Source: an uncultured Alphaproteobacteria bacterium
GTDB taxonomy: Bacteria; Pseudomonadota; Alphaproteobacteria; HIMB59
Length of the DNA stretch: 64,000 bases
Assembly: GCA_902610175.1 (NCBI GenBank)
Contig: CACLUR010000001.1
Span: 1-64,000 of the forward strand
Direction: 5' to 3'
Numbering within the stretch: the first letter of the stretch is position 1; each line of letters opens with the position of its first letter. The position numbers and the translations under genes are program-made. Below are positions 34,737 through 44,101 of this stretch, piece after piece. The notes beneath the pieces are model-generated. The model saw only the letters and a list, made by a program, of their open reading frames with translations. It was not told the origin of the DNA and searched no databases.

Positions 34737-36071
34737 TCAATAATAGGTATTATTTAATAATGATAATATATCTTTTTTATCCTTAAACTCTTCAATTAAC
34801 AAATCTGCAGGATTTTTTTGTTTTTCAACAATATTATATAATTTTTCAAGATGAATACTTTCATCTCTTCCTTCAGAATTTAGATAACCTCTTTTTTCTA
34901 ATCCCTTGTTAGCGAGGATAAGAAGGTTTTTACCATGCTCATATAACGGCGAATTAATAAAGTTACTGTTAAGTCCTTTATAAGGAACCTCTAGATACAA
35001 ATTTAAAATATCATTCTCTTGCCACGAACTAGTTTCTTTCCAAAGATGTTCAAGATTTTCATCATCATAAAGTATGCCAACCCAAAATGCTGGGAGAGCG
35101 CAAATCATTTCCCATTTCCCAGCGTCTGCACCTCTAAGTTCTATATATGACTTTAATCTTACCTCTGTAAAAATTGTGGAGAGATGATTTATCCAATCTT
35201 GTATTGATATGTTGTAATTTGAAAGGTCTTTATTTGCGGTATTTTTAGTTAACAATTCATTAAAAGTATAATCTGTTGTGTCATATTGTTTTCCATTTAT
35301 CTTTAAAAAATAGTTTTTTACTTCCAAAACAAAGTCAACATATTCCTCAATAGAAAAATTCTTGTTCAGAAATGATCTTTTTATTCCACATCTTTGATCA
35401 TCAGTGTCTTGCCATGTATAAATTCGATTACTAACTAAATTATTATATTTCGACTCACGAAAGGGCGAATTACAAAATATACCCATAACTATTGGTTGAA
35501 TTCTATTAGAAACAACAAATTTTTTAATTAGATCTTTTTCATTAAAATAATCTAAATTTGCTTGAACAGTACATGTTCGGGTCATCATATCTAACCCTCT
35601 TGAGCCAACTTTAGGCATATATTCACTCATAATTTTATAACGCTCTTTTGGAATAAAAGTTAAATCCTCTAATTTACTTATTGGATCAAATCCCAGTCCT
35701 AAAATGCATAATTCATTCAATTCAGCATATTCTTTTAATTCTCTTAAATGTTCATAAGACTCCGTACATGTTTGATGAACATTCTTTAAAATTTTACCAG
35801 ATAATTCTAGTTGACACCCTGGCTCTAAAGTAATGCTAGCACCATTTTTAGACAAAGATATTAATTGATTGAAACTATTGTATTCTTTTTTTTGCCAACC
35901 CTTTGATAAGAAAAATTGAAATAAATTTTGTATACTTACCTCTCCATCAAATTGAAATCTTTTATTATCTTTATAAAAGATAAATTTTTCATGTTCAGTT
36001 CCAATACCTTTATACTCAGGATCAGTAAAATTGGAGTAGAAATAATTTATAAGATCTGATTTTTGTAACAA
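34737..36071 (-). CDS. gshA: glutamate-cysteine ligase, plant/alphaproteobacterial type
   Basis: A 444-residue enzyme of the GCS2 family. GIGTEHEKFIFY (22-33) is the ATP/Mg signature, GASITLEPGCQLELSGK (about 74-90) the substrate site, and MSEYMPKVGSRGLDMMTRTC matches the class-3 (plant-like) ligases. The Cys pair that redox-regulates plant enzymes is not evident. It uses a TTG start abutting the stop of the upstream transglycosylase gene (TAATTG). It is the first step of glutathione synthesis, and gshB follows. Confidence 0.92.
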   Translation of the reverse strand: MLQKSDLINYFYSNFTDPEYKGIGTEHEKFIFYKDNKRFQFDGEVSIQNLFQFFLSKGWQKKEYNSFNQLISLSKNGASITLEPGCQLELSGKILKNVHQTCTESYEHLRELKEYAELNELCILGLGFDPISKLEDLTFIPKERYKIMSEYMPKVGSRGLDMMTRTCTVQANLDYFNEKDLIKKFVVSNRIQPIVMGIFCNSPFRESKYNNLVSNRIYTWQDTDDQRCGIKRSFLNKNFSIEEYVDFVLEVKNYFLKINGKQYDTTDYTFNELLTKNTANKDLSNYNISIQDWINHLSTIFTEVRLKSYIELRGADAGKWEMICALPAFWVGILYDDENLEHLWKETSSWQENDILNLYLEVPYKGLNSNFINSPLYEHGKNLLILANKGLEKRGYLNSEGRDESIHLEKLYNIVEKQKNPADLLIEEFKDKKDILSLLNNTYY

Positions 36072-36656
36072 TTAAAACACACTATTTTTATGAAAATTAC
36101 ATTTTGTAATTTGATTAGAATAATCTTTAGCTTGATGTTCTACTTTTTTTGCCACCTCTAAAAGCCATTTTTTTTTGTTATAAGATTTTTTTTGATACCC
36201 ACCTTTGCCCTCATGATAAGCAAGGTAATGATTGTAAACATCACTTTTATCAATTTTCAACAGACGGTAACTTCCATCAACATACCAACCTATAAAATCA
36301 CTAGCATCTCTAAAATTTTTTCTATCGGCATTAAAGTTTTTTGTTGAAACTTTATACTCCTCCCATGTTCCATCTAAGGCCTGACTGTAACCATAAGCGC
36401 TTGATGGCCTTAAACCAGGTATAAAACCCAATACCTTTTTCCTCGGAGGCCTTGCAGTTCTTTCAAAAGAGGACTCTTGTTTAATAAAACTTAATTGCAA
36501 ACTAACTGGAACTCCCCATTTTTCTTTTGTTTTTTCTGCATATGATTTCCATTTAGGATTTGTTTTGAAAATATCGCAAATATTTGCTGTGTTAAAAGAC
36601 CTATCGGTTGTAATACAACCTGATATTAATAGAAAAAATATCAGTAAGTACTTCAC
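36072..36656 (-). CDS. lytic-transglycosylase (SLT) lipoprotein
   Basis: A 194-residue protein with a lipobox (LISGC, Cys14) after a hydrophobic signal, so it is probably an outer-membrane or periplasm-facing lipoprotein. The catalytic Glu61 lies in LSFIKQESSFERTARPPRKK, and the SLT-type continuation SSAYGYSQALDGTWEEYK follows. This fold cleaves peptidoglycan glycan strands. The start is GTG and overlaps the stop of the upstream aminopeptidase by one base. It precedes gshA directly, with no gap. Confidence 0.83.
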   Translation of the reverse strand: MKYLLIFFLLISGCITTDRSFNTANICDIFKTNPKWKSYAEKTKEKWGVPVSLQLSFIKQESSFERTARPPRKKVLGFIPGLRPSSAYGYSQALDGTWEEYKVSTKNFNADRKNFRDASDFIGWYVDGSYRLLKIDKSDVYNHYLAYHEGKGGYQKKSYNKKKWLLEVAKKVEHQAKDYSNQITKCNFHKNSVF

Positions 36657-37996
36657 TAATTAAAATTTTTCCATAAAAAATCACTCATTATATCTAATCC
36701 CTGTAATGCAGCTCCTTTGGAGTCTTGAGACCAAGCAAAGGTGTCAAAGTGAAACCAAGGTATATTGGGATATTTTAAAAATTCTTGAAGAAAAAGTGCT
36801 GCCGTAATAGAACCAGCCATACCATCTAAAGATGCATTACTAAGATCTGCTACTTGAGATTTAATTTTAAACAAGTAAGGAGAGTACAAGGGTAATCTCC
36901 AACATCTCAATTTTTCTTTATTTAAATTTTCGATTTTTTTTGCAAATTTTTCATTATTACAAAAATAAGCAGGAAGGTCTTCACCCAGAGCTACTCTTGC
37001 TGCTCCAGTAAGCGTTGCAAAATCAATTATCATACATGGGTTATAAGAAGAAGCTTTTTCTATTGCATCTGCTAACAAAAGTCTTCCCTCAGCATCTGTA
37101 TGGGCAATTTCCACAGACTTTCCTGATACAGATGAATATACATCACCAGGTCTCATTGATTTTGATGATATTGCATTTTCAGCGATTGGGGCAATTAAAA
37201 CAATTTTAGTTTTTTTTAAAAAATAATTTGCTAACAAAAATAATGATATAGCAATAGCAGATCCTCCCATATCTTTTTTCATATTTCTCATTGAGGTACC
37301 TGGTTTTATGTTTACACCACCTGTGTCAAATGTAACGCCTTTTCCAATAATAACCAATGGTTTATCTTTTTTTGAAAGTTTTCGATTTGTTATTTCAATC
37401 ACTTTTGGTTTTGAAGAGGAAGATTTACCAACAGCACATGTCAAAGGAAAATTCAAATTTATTTCTTTTTGAGTGTAATCAATAAAATTAAAACTTTTAA
37501 ACAAATTATTATTTTTAATTTTTGAGTAATAAGTTGATGGGTTTAATTTATTTGCAGGGCTATTTATCAAGTCTCTTGAAAAATTAATACAATCTGAGTA
37601 AAAAGTTAAAAACTCTAATTCCTTTTGTTCCTTTACATATAATAAATTTTTTTTGGATTTAGACTGATACTTATAGTTGCCCCAAGCCCATGCTTTGTAT
37701 ATTTCAGACTCCTTTGATTTGGCAAATTTACTAGATATATAATAGTTACCAATGTTAGACGCAGAAAAAGCACTAATTGCCTCAAGGTTTTTATCTGCGC
37801 CCTCTCCTAATATAACCTCTTTCAATCTTCCGTCCTCATAGGGAATTTTGAGAATTTTTCCTGATTCTGCCTTGAAATTATTAGATAAAGCCCAATTTTT
37901 AGTAAAAGATGATTGTGTTAACAACCATTTATCAAATTTACTTTGTGAAATGACAGAAATTTTTGTAGAACACTCAGTATTATCATTGGTAAACAT
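36656..37996 (-). CDS. leucyl aminopeptidase, M17 family
   Basis: The 446-residue protein has the M17 metal and catalytic residues: GKGVTFDTGGVNIKPG (about 217-232), the MRNMKKDMGGSA loop with the catalytic Lys, and AHTDAEGRLLLADA (about 293-306), where His replaces the more usual Asn. RDLINSPANKLNPSTYY is the linker before the catalytic domain. It releases N-terminal residues from peptides in the cytoplasm. Divergent from htpG with a 27-bp gap; downstream genes on the minus strand are slt, gshA and gshB. Confidence 0.92.
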   Translation of the reverse strand: MFTNDNTECSTKISVISQSKFDKWLLTQSSFTKNWALSNNFKAESGKILKIPYEDGRLKEVILGEGADKNLEAISAFSASNIGNYYISSKFAKSKESEIYKAWAWGNYKYQSKSKKNLLYVKEQKELEFLTFYSDCINFSRDLINSPANKLNPSTYYSKIKNNNLFKSFNFIDYTQKEINLNFPLTCAVGKSSSSKPKVIEITNRKLSKKDKPLVIIGKGVTFDTGGVNIKPGTSMRNMKKDMGGSAIAISLFLLANYFLKKTKIVLIAPIAENAISSKSMRPGDVYSSVSGKSVEIAHTDAEGRLLLADAIEKASSYNPCMIIDFATLTGAARVALGEDLPAYFCNNEKFAKKIENLNKEKLRCWRLPLYSPYLFKIKSQVADLSNASLDGMAGSITAALFLQEFLKYPNIPWFHFDTFAWSQDSKGAALQGLDIMSDFLWKNFN

Positions 37997-38023
37997 TACT
38001 TATAATAAGGATATTAAAAAAAA

Positions 38024-39886
38024 ATGACTAAACAACAAGCGGAAAAGAAAACTGTAAAATTTGAAACTGAAGTATCAAAGCTCCTAGATATAGTTGCTAA
38101 TTCACTATATACCGAAAAGGAAATATTTTTACGTGAATTAATATCAAATTCATCAGATGCTTGCGAAAAGCTTAGATATGTTAGTCAGACTGACTCCAAA
38201 GCTCCTAAAACAAATAAATTCCAAATTCGAATTCATCTTAATGAAAAAAATAAAACTATTTCAATTAAAGATAATGGGATTGGCATGGATGATAAAGATA
38301 TGCAATCAAATTTAGGCACAATAGCTAAATCTGGCACAGAAGAGTTTATTAAAAAGATGGGAGATAAAAAGGGAGATATCAATCAAATTGGTAAATTTGG
38401 AGTTGGTTTCTACTCATCATTTATGGTTTCAGATCAAGTAGTAGTTAGATCAAAAAAATATGACTCATCCAGTGGTTACCTTTGGACTTCAGATGGTAAA
38501 GGGACATTTTCAATTGAGGAAACGGAATACAATGAAATTGGAACTGAAATTACGTTATCAATTAAGAAGGATGAGAAAGAGTTTTTAAGTAAATATAAAA
38601 TAGAGGAAATAATAAAAAAGTATTCTGATTTTGTTCCTTTCCCCATTTTTGTAACATCCGAAGAAGATAAAAATGATAAGAAAAAAGATGATAAAACTGA
38701 AGAACAAGTAAACTCTGCTGAAGCCATTTGGCTAAAAGATAAATCAAAAATTAAAAAAGATGACTACAAATCTTTTTATAATCAAGTTTCAAACTATTAT
38801 GATGAGCCTTTAACAACTATTCACTTTAAAGCTGAGGGAGTTGTAAATTATACTACCCTTTTATATTTACCCAAATCGCAGCCTCAAGATCTTTACCATC
38901 CAGATCGCAAAAACAAGTTAAAGCTATATGTTAATAAAGTATTTATTTCTGATAAGTTAGATGCATTAATTCCAGCTTGGCTTAGATTTGTGCCAGGTGT
39001 GGTAGACACAGAAGATCTTAGTTTAAATATTTCAAGAGAAATTTTACAAAATAATGCCGTAATTAATAAAATATCTAATGCTATTACAAAAAGAGTTCTC
39101 AAAGAAATTCTAGAATTAAAAAAAAAGAAGCCAGATGAATTTAAAGATTTTTGGAAGAATTTTGGGCCTGTTGTAAAAGAGGGACTCTATGAATTTAATG
39201 ACTTTCATGATCAAATATTTGAGTTTTCAACTTTTAACTGCTCTGAGAAAGAGGAGATGATAACTTTAGATCAATACGTAACTGATTTTTCAAATGATAA
39301 AAAGAAAATCTATTATATTTCAGGCGAAAACAAGGAAAACCTCATTAATAGCCCTCAAATGGAACTATTTAAAAATAAAAAAATAAATGTTTTGTTAATT
39401 ACGGATCCAGTCGACGAATTCTGGATGCCAATGAAAATGAAATTCAAAGATTATGAATTTACATCTATTACTAAAGGTGAAGTAGATATTGAGGATAAAA
39501 AAGAGTCAAAAAAAGACAAAGAAGAGCCAAAGGAAGACAAAGATTTTGTTGGTTTTTTAAAAGACAATCTGAAAGATAAAGTTAAAGATGTAAAAATTTC
39601 TAAAAGACTAACTACAAGTGCTTCATGTTTAGTAGCTGATGAGAACGATATGGATATGCATTTAAAAAAACTGATGGCTGCTAATAATCAAAATATTTCT
39701 GATGAAAAAAGAATTTTAGAGATAAATATCAACCATGAATTAGTTAATAAACTAAAATCTTTAGATAAAAATCAAAAAGACAAATTCTGTGAAATTCTTT
39801 ATGATCACGCAAAGCTAATGGAAGGTGAAAGCCTTGACGACCCAAAAAAATATACGAATTTAGTCTCAGAACTCGTTTCATTATGA
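38024..39886 (+). CDS. htpG: Hsp90 chaperone HtpG
   Basis: A 620-residue HtpG. The N-terminal ATPase domain has FLRELISNSSDACEKLRY, DNGIGMDDKDM, GTIAKSGTEEFI and IGKFGVGFYSSFM. The charged linker near 210-235 is rich in Lys/Asp. The middle domain has LNISREILQNNAVI, and the C-terminal part ends with an acidic LDDPKKYTNLVSE. It is full length. HtpG remodels client proteins in the cytoplasm. The next gene starts inside its stop codon (ATGA). Confidence 0.96.
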   Translation: MTKQQAEKKTVKFETEVSKLLDIVANSLYTEKEIFLRELISNSSDACEKLRYVSQTDSKAPKTNKFQIRIHLNEKNKTISIKDNGIGMDDKDMQSNLGTIAKSGTEEFIKKMGDKKGDINQIGKFGVGFYSSFMVSDQVVVRSKKYDSSSGYLWTSDGKGTFSIEETEYNEIGTEITLSIKKDEKEFLSKYKIEEIIKKYSDFVPFPIFVTSEEDKNDKKKDDKTEEQVNSAEAIWLKDKSKIKKDDYKSFYNQVSNYYDEPLTTIHFKAEGVVNYTTLLYLPKSQPQDLYHPDRKNKLKLYVNKVFISDKLDALIPAWLRFVPGVVDTEDLSLNISREILQNNAVINKISNAITKRVLKEILELKKKKPDEFKDFWKNFGPVVKEGLYEFNDFHDQIFEFSTFNCSEKEEMITLDQYVTDFSNDKKKIYYISGENKENLINSPQMELFKNKKINVLLITDPVDEFWMPMKMKFKDYEFTSITKGEVDIEDKKESKKDKEEPKEDKDFVGFLKDNLKDKVKDVKISKRLTTSASCLVADENDMDMHLKKLMAANNQNISDEKRILEININHELVNKLKSLDKNQKDKFCEILYDHAKLMEGESLDDPKKYTNLVSELVSL

Positions 39887-40059
39887 GCGATCAAAATAAA
39901 ATAGCAGACCCTATAGAATATGTTTCAAAAAATACTGATATAGTAATGTGCGACGGTGGAAGTGGTGATTTAGGTCATCCAGCTGTTTATTTTAAATTTG
40001 GTAAAAAAAAAGAAATAGTGTGTAACTATTGTAATAAGAAATTTATAAAAAAAGACTAA
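39883..40059 (+). CDS. small zinc-finger (CHCC) protein
   Basis: A 58-residue protein whose ATG overlaps the htpG stop. Four ligands are Cys23 (VMCDGG), His32 (LGHPAVYF), Cys47 and Cys50 (VCNYCNKKF). This C-H-C-C order with the GHPxVY segment is the zf-CHCC domain related to mitochondrial NDUFS6. Bacterial homologues bind zinc; a role in complex I assembly is not proven. The four bases at the end overlap the convergent LysR gene. Confidence 0.88.
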   Translation: MSDQNKIADPIEYVSKNTDIVMCDGGSGDLGHPAVYFKFGKKKEIVCNYCNKKFIKKD

Positions 40060-40943
40060 ACTTTTTTTTCTTTATTTACTTCTCTCACTAAAAAATCTCT
40101 GAGAGCTTCAATTTTTTTAGAACCCTTCAATTCAGGTGGATAAGTAAAATAAATTATTGTCTTTGGAGTATTTGCATTAGGTAAAATAGGAACTAGATTG
40201 TTATTTGATATTTTCATATACTCAGGTAAGGCACCAATGCCCGCTCCTCCTCCAATAGCTCTCATAACTCCATACATATTTGAAATATAGATAGTCTTAG
40301 GTTTTTTTGATTTAGGAATTAAATCCAAAATACAGTTTACATCAGGTATAGATGGTTCTACATCATGACCAAAAGCAATTATTGTATGTTTTGATAAATC
40401 ACTTACACTTTTTGGTATACCAAATTTTTCAATGTATTCTGGTGAGGAGTAAATTTTAAATTGAAACTCATACAAAGGAAAACGAATTAAATCCATTTGT
40501 GTAGGTTCTTTTAATCTTAAAGCAACATCAGCTTCACCTAAGGAAAGATCTGTATATTTATTTTCAATTCTTATAGAGATATCTATATCAGGATATGAGT
40601 TTGAAAACTTTGCTATTCTTGGTGCAAGCCATGTGGTACCAAAGGCAACAGTTGCAGCTATGTGTAGTGAGCCTGTAGGTTTCTCTTTAGAGGAAGTTAA
40701 CTGGGACTCAGTTAGAGCTATCTTTCCAAATATATCATGTGCTGTTTTGAATAAAATTTTTCCTTGCTCAGTTAATGTTAGTCCTCTGGCATGCCTTTTA
40801 AATAGTGATACTTTTAAATCTCTCTCTAGTGAGCTAATCTGTCTACTTATGGATGAATGACTTATATTCATTTTATTAGCTGCTTCTGAGATATTAAGAT
40901 CTAGTGCAACATTATGAAAAATTTTAAGTTTATCCCAGTCCAT
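40056..40943 (-). CDS. LysR-family transcriptional regulator
   Basis: A 295-residue LTTR. The winged HTH is at residues 1-65 (FHNVALDLNISEAANKMNIS, then HSSISRQISSLERDLKVSLF). The effector domain follows from about 90 (GSLHIAATVAFGTTWLAPRI). The last 200 residues form the periplasmic-binding-like fold that senses a small ligand. The regulated gene cannot be told because both neighbours are unrelated (zf-CHCC convergent, uvrC divergent 96 bp away). Confidence 0.9.
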   Translation of the reverse strand: MDWDKLKIFHNVALDLNISEAANKMNISHSSISRQISSLERDLKVSLFKRHARGLTLTEQGKILFKTAHDIFGKIALTESQLTSSKEKPTGSLHIAATVAFGTTWLAPRIAKFSNSYPDIDISIRIENKYTDLSLGEADVALRLKEPTQMDLIRFPLYEFQFKIYSSPEYIEKFGIPKSVSDLSKHTIIAFGHDVEPSIPDVNCILDLIPKSKKPKTIYISNMYGVMRAIGGGAGIGALPEYMKISNNNLVPILPNANTPKTIIYFTYPPELKGSKKIEALRDFLVREVNKEKKV

Positions 40944-41039
40944 GTTTTAATTGATAATTTAGTTATTTATACTATCTATTTTTTGATTAGAAACTCATTA
41001 ATTTTTTTGTGATTTATAAAATGTCTGTAATATAGACTT

Positions 41040-42842
41040 ATGATTGGGCTTGAAATTCTTAAAAACAAAATAAAAGACGCACCTCAAAGTTCAGGGGTTT
41101 ACCTTTTTAAAAATAAAAAAGATAACCCGATCTATATAGGAAAAGCTATTAATATCAAAAGGAGATTATCTAATTATGGTAATCTACCAAAACTTCCAAG
41201 AAGACTTCAAAAAATGGTTTCACAAACAGTAAATATTGATTTTGAGCTAACAGAGTCTGAAAGAAATGCATTATTATTAGAGGCTTTACTTATCAAGAAA
41301 TTTTCACCGAGATATAATATTCGTTTAAAAGATGATAAAAGCTTTCCATTAATTAAAATTACTAAAGGTGACTTTCCAAGACTGACAAGATTTAGAAATG
41401 AATTTTCTAATGAAGATAGAGTATTTGGTCCATTTACCTCTGCGTTAAAAACAGACAAAGTCATAAAAATCTTGCAGAAATCTTTTAAGTTAAGGAGTTG
41501 TAGTGACTTAGAGTTTAAAAATAGAAAACGGGCATGCCTACTTTATGACTTAAAACAATGCACCGCTCCATGTGTAAATAAAGTTAGTCAAAATGAATAC
41601 AAAAATCAAGTTGATGATACAGTTAAATTTTTTCAAGGAGGTCAAAAAAAAATATTTGATAAATTAGAAAAACAAATGGTTTATTTTAGTGAAAGTCAAA
41701 ACTATGAGAAGGCAGCAGAGCTAAGAGATAGTATACAATCTTTAAATTTTATCATCAGAGAGGAAGTGAAAATCAGTACTCAAGATACAAATTATGACTA
41801 TATCCATATTGATGATAAAAAACATTTCTCAATATACATTGGTTTCATTAGGTATGGGCGATATCTTGGCGGAAATTTAATTTACTATTCTGAAAAGTTT
41901 GAAGATGATATAGACCTTACCTCTTTAATTATACAATTTTATTTAAAGAACTTTAGACCTAATAAAATAGTAATTTCAAAAAAAATTAACGGATATTATG
42001 AATTAAAGTCAATTATGAGAGATAATTATAAAATTGATGTATTTCTAAAAAGTAGCAAAATTAATGGTGTTCAGAAAATTTCGAAACTTACTGCAAAAAG
42101 AAATGATAAAGAAGTAAATCTTCAAAAACAAAAGTTTATTAATAATCAAGAAATTTTAACTTTAATAAAAAATAAGTTTAATATTAATAACAAAATTGAA
42201 CGTGTTGAAGCTTACGATAATAGTTTTTTTGGTAACAACTATGCTGTGGCATCCTATGTAGTATTTAATGAAGAGGGTTTTAGTATAAAAGACTCTAGAA
42301 CATATAAATTTAAAGATTATGATTTAAAGAAGTTTGGTGATGCAGATTTAATGCGAAAGGTGTTTAAGTCTCGTTTCTCCAAAGATGATAAAATTTTACC
42401 AGATTTAATAGTTATTGACGGGGGTCAACCTTATTTGAAAATTTGCCAAGAAATTATTGATGAAAGTGGTATTAGTGAAAGTATAAAGTTAATTGGGGTG
42501 TCTAAAGGTTTTAAAAGAGATTTTAGATTTGACAGATATCATACTCTTAGTGAAAAAAATCTGTCTTTGAAGGATAGCCCTCAAATAGAAGGTTTTATCC
42601 AAAAAATGAGAGATCAGGCTCACAAATTATCCAAAAAAAATAGCATGAAAAGGATGTCCGACTCCCTAAAAACAAGTTTTTTAGATGATATTTCTGGCAT
42701 TGGAAAAATAAAAAAGATGCGGGTCATTAATTTTTTTGGAAGTGTTCAAAATCTAAAGAAAGCTAACAAAGATGAGTTAACTCAAATAAAAGGATTAAAT
42801 TCGAAAAATATTAAGGCTATATTGGATAAGATAAATGGCTAA
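41040..42842 (+). CDS. uvrC: UvrABC system protein C
   Basis: A 600-residue protein. The GIY-YIG nuclease is at residues 15-90 (SSGVYLFKNKKDNPIYIGKA), the UVR motif near 215-230 (QNYEKAAELRDSI), the RNase-H-like 5' nuclease region includes EAYDNSFFGNNYAVASYVVF and PDLIVIDGGQPYLKIC, and the C-terminal end carries helix-hairpin-helix units (DDISGIGKIKKMRVINFFGS). It makes both incisions in nucleotide excision repair. pgsA begins 8 bp before its stop, starting an operon-like run pgsA-moaD-moaE. Confidence 0.96.
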   Translation: MIGLEILKNKIKDAPQSSGVYLFKNKKDNPIYIGKAINIKRRLSNYGNLPKLPRRLQKMVSQTVNIDFELTESERNALLLEALLIKKFSPRYNIRLKDDKSFPLIKITKGDFPRLTRFRNEFSNEDRVFGPFTSALKTDKVIKILQKSFKLRSCSDLEFKNRKRACLLYDLKQCTAPCVNKVSQNEYKNQVDDTVKFFQGGQKKIFDKLEKQMVYFSESQNYEKAAELRDSIQSLNFIIREEVKISTQDTNYDYIHIDDKKHFSIYIGFIRYGRYLGGNLIYYSEKFEDDIDLTSLIIQFYLKNFRPNKIVISKKINGYYELKSIMRDNYKIDVFLKSSKINGVQKISKLTAKRNDKEVNLQKQKFINNQEILTLIKNKFNINNKIERVEAYDNSFFGNNYAVASYVVFNEEGFSIKDSRTYKFKDYDLKKFGDADLMRKVFKSRFSKDDKILPDLIVIDGGQPYLKICQEIIDESGISESIKLIGVSKGFKRDFRFDRYHTLSEKNLSLKDSPQIEGFIQKMRDQAHKLSKKNSMKRMSDSLKTSFLDDISGIGKIKKMRVINFFGSVQNLKKANKDELTQIKGLNSKNIKAILDKING

Positions 42843-43389
42843 AATTTATACTATTCCAAATATTATTACCTTTGTAAGAATTATTTTAATTCCCATAATT
42901 TTATATTTACTGTTCTCCGATAATTCTAAAGTGGTTCTTGTTGCAGGCTTACTTTTTATAATTTCATCTATATCTGATTATTTTGATGGATATTTAGCAA
43001 GAACATTGAATCAATCGTCTAAGCTTGGTACTTTACTTGATCCTATCGCTGATAAACTATTAATAGCAGCTGTCATCATAGTTTTGATAGATACGAGAGT
43101 AATTGCGGACATTCATGTTATTCCAGCCATAATTATTTTATTAAGAGAAATTGCAATTTCTGGTTTAAGAGAATTTTTAGCTAAACTGAATACTGATATG
43201 CCAGTAAGCAAACTAGCTAAATATAAAACTACATTTCAAATGATTAGTTTATCTATTCTAATAATAGGATTAGGTTTTGAATTAAATGATTTTCTTTGGA
43301 ATTTAGGCTTAGTCACATTATGGCTAGCCGCTATAATTACTTTGTTATCTGGATATAATTATGTAGCAAAAGGTCTTAAATATATTTGA
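42835..43389 (+). CDS. pgsA: CDP-diacylglycerol-glycerol-3-phosphate 3-phosphatidyltransferase
   Basis: A 184-residue integral membrane protein with the CDP-alcohol phosphatidyltransferase motif D-x2-D-G-x2-A-R-x8-G-x3-D-x3-D in DYFDGYLARTLNQSSKLGTL followed by LDPIADK (residues about 48-74). Five or six helices are predicted. It makes phosphatidylglycerophosphate, the precursor of phosphatidylglycerol and cardiolipin. It overlaps uvrC by 8 bp and the TTG start of moaD by 4 bp. Confidence 0.93.
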   Translation: MAKIYTIPNIITFVRIILIPIILYLLFSDNSKVVLVAGLLFIISSISDYFDGYLARTLNQSSKLGTLLDPIADKLLIAAVIIVLIDTRVIADIHVIPAIIILLREIAISGLREFLAKLNTDMPVSKLAKYKTTFQMISLSILIIGLGFELNDFLWNLGLVTLWLAAIITLLSGYNYVAKGLKYI

Positions 43390-43640
43390 ATATTACATTG
43401 AAATATTTTTCTTGGATAAGAGTAAAACTTAAAAAAAGTCATGACTTAATTAAATTAAATCAAACAATAAGTTTTAAAGAATTGAAAAATAATCTCATTT
43501 CAAAAGACGCTATATACCAAGAAATATTTGAGGATAAGAGTGTAAAATTTTTTTTAAACTTGAGGGAAATAGATGATGAAAATCAAACACTTAATAATGG
43601 TGACATATTGGCTTTTTTACCTCCCGTCACAGGCGGATAA
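43386..43640 (+). CDS. moaD: molybdopterin synthase small subunit MoaD
   Basis: An 84-residue ubiquitin-fold protein that ends in the obligatory FLPPVTGG, the Gly-Gly that is thiocarboxylated. The start is TTG overlapping the pgsA stop (TTGA). YFSWIRVKLKKS is the first beta strand region. With MoaE it converts cyclic pyranopterin phosphate to molybdopterin. moaE follows, overlapping by one base (TAATG). Other moa or moe genes are outside this window. Confidence 0.92.
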   Translation: MNITLKYFSWIRVKLKKSHDLIKLNQTISFKELKNNLISKDAIYQEIFEDKSVKFFLNLREIDDENQTLNNGDILAFLPPVTGG

Positions 43641-44101
43641 TGATTAAAATTACTAATAAAAGTTTTGATCTAGAAACAGAGTTTAAATTTGTTTCATCCG
43701 ATACAAATGGTGCATACAGTTTCTTCTTAGGGACAGTTAGATCTGATTTAAGCTCATCAAATAAGAAAATAAAAGGAATTTATTTGGAGTGTTATGAAGA
43801 ATTAGCATTAGCTCAGCTTAAAAAAATAAGAAGCAAAGCATTAAGTAATTGGAAACTAAATGAATGTTTAATAATTCACCGAATAGGAAAATTAGATTTA
43901 GGAGAAAAAATTGTATTAGTAATTGCTGCTTCTTCTCATCGTGCAAACGCTATAGAAGCTTGTGAGTTTGTGATTGATAGCTTAAAGATAGATGTAGCTT
44001 TTTGGAAATTTCATTTATTAGATGATGATGAAAAAGAGTCGGTATTACAAAAAAACTTAGATAATGAAAAAATGTTAAAATGGAAAGATATTATTAATTA
44101 A
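43640..44101 (+). CDS. moaE: molybdopterin synthase catalytic subunit MoaE
   Basis: A 153-residue MoaE. Key segments are FFLGTVRSDLSSSNKKIKGI (the Arg-containing active-site loop), LIIHRIGKLDLGEKIVLVIA (about 90-109), ASSHRANAIEACEFVIDSLK and VAFWKFH, which holds the catalytic Lys just before WK. Together with MoaD it inserts two sulfurs into the pterin. Its stop overlaps the convergent ilvE by 4 bp. Presence implies at least one molybdoenzyme elsewhere in the genome. Confidence 0.94.
   Translation: MIKITNKSFDLETEFKFVSSDTNGAYSFFLGTVRSDLSSSNKKIKGIYLECYEELALAQLKKIRSKALSNWKLNECLIIHRIGKLDLGEKIVLVIAASSHRANAIEACEFVIDSLKIDVAFWKFHLLDDDEKESVLQKNLDNEKMLKWKDIIN

Noticed and set aside
38476-38747. Two minus-strand ORFs inside htpG
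   Set aside because: Both are complements of the Lys/Asp-rich linker of HtpG, giving Ser/Phe/Leu-rich shadows.
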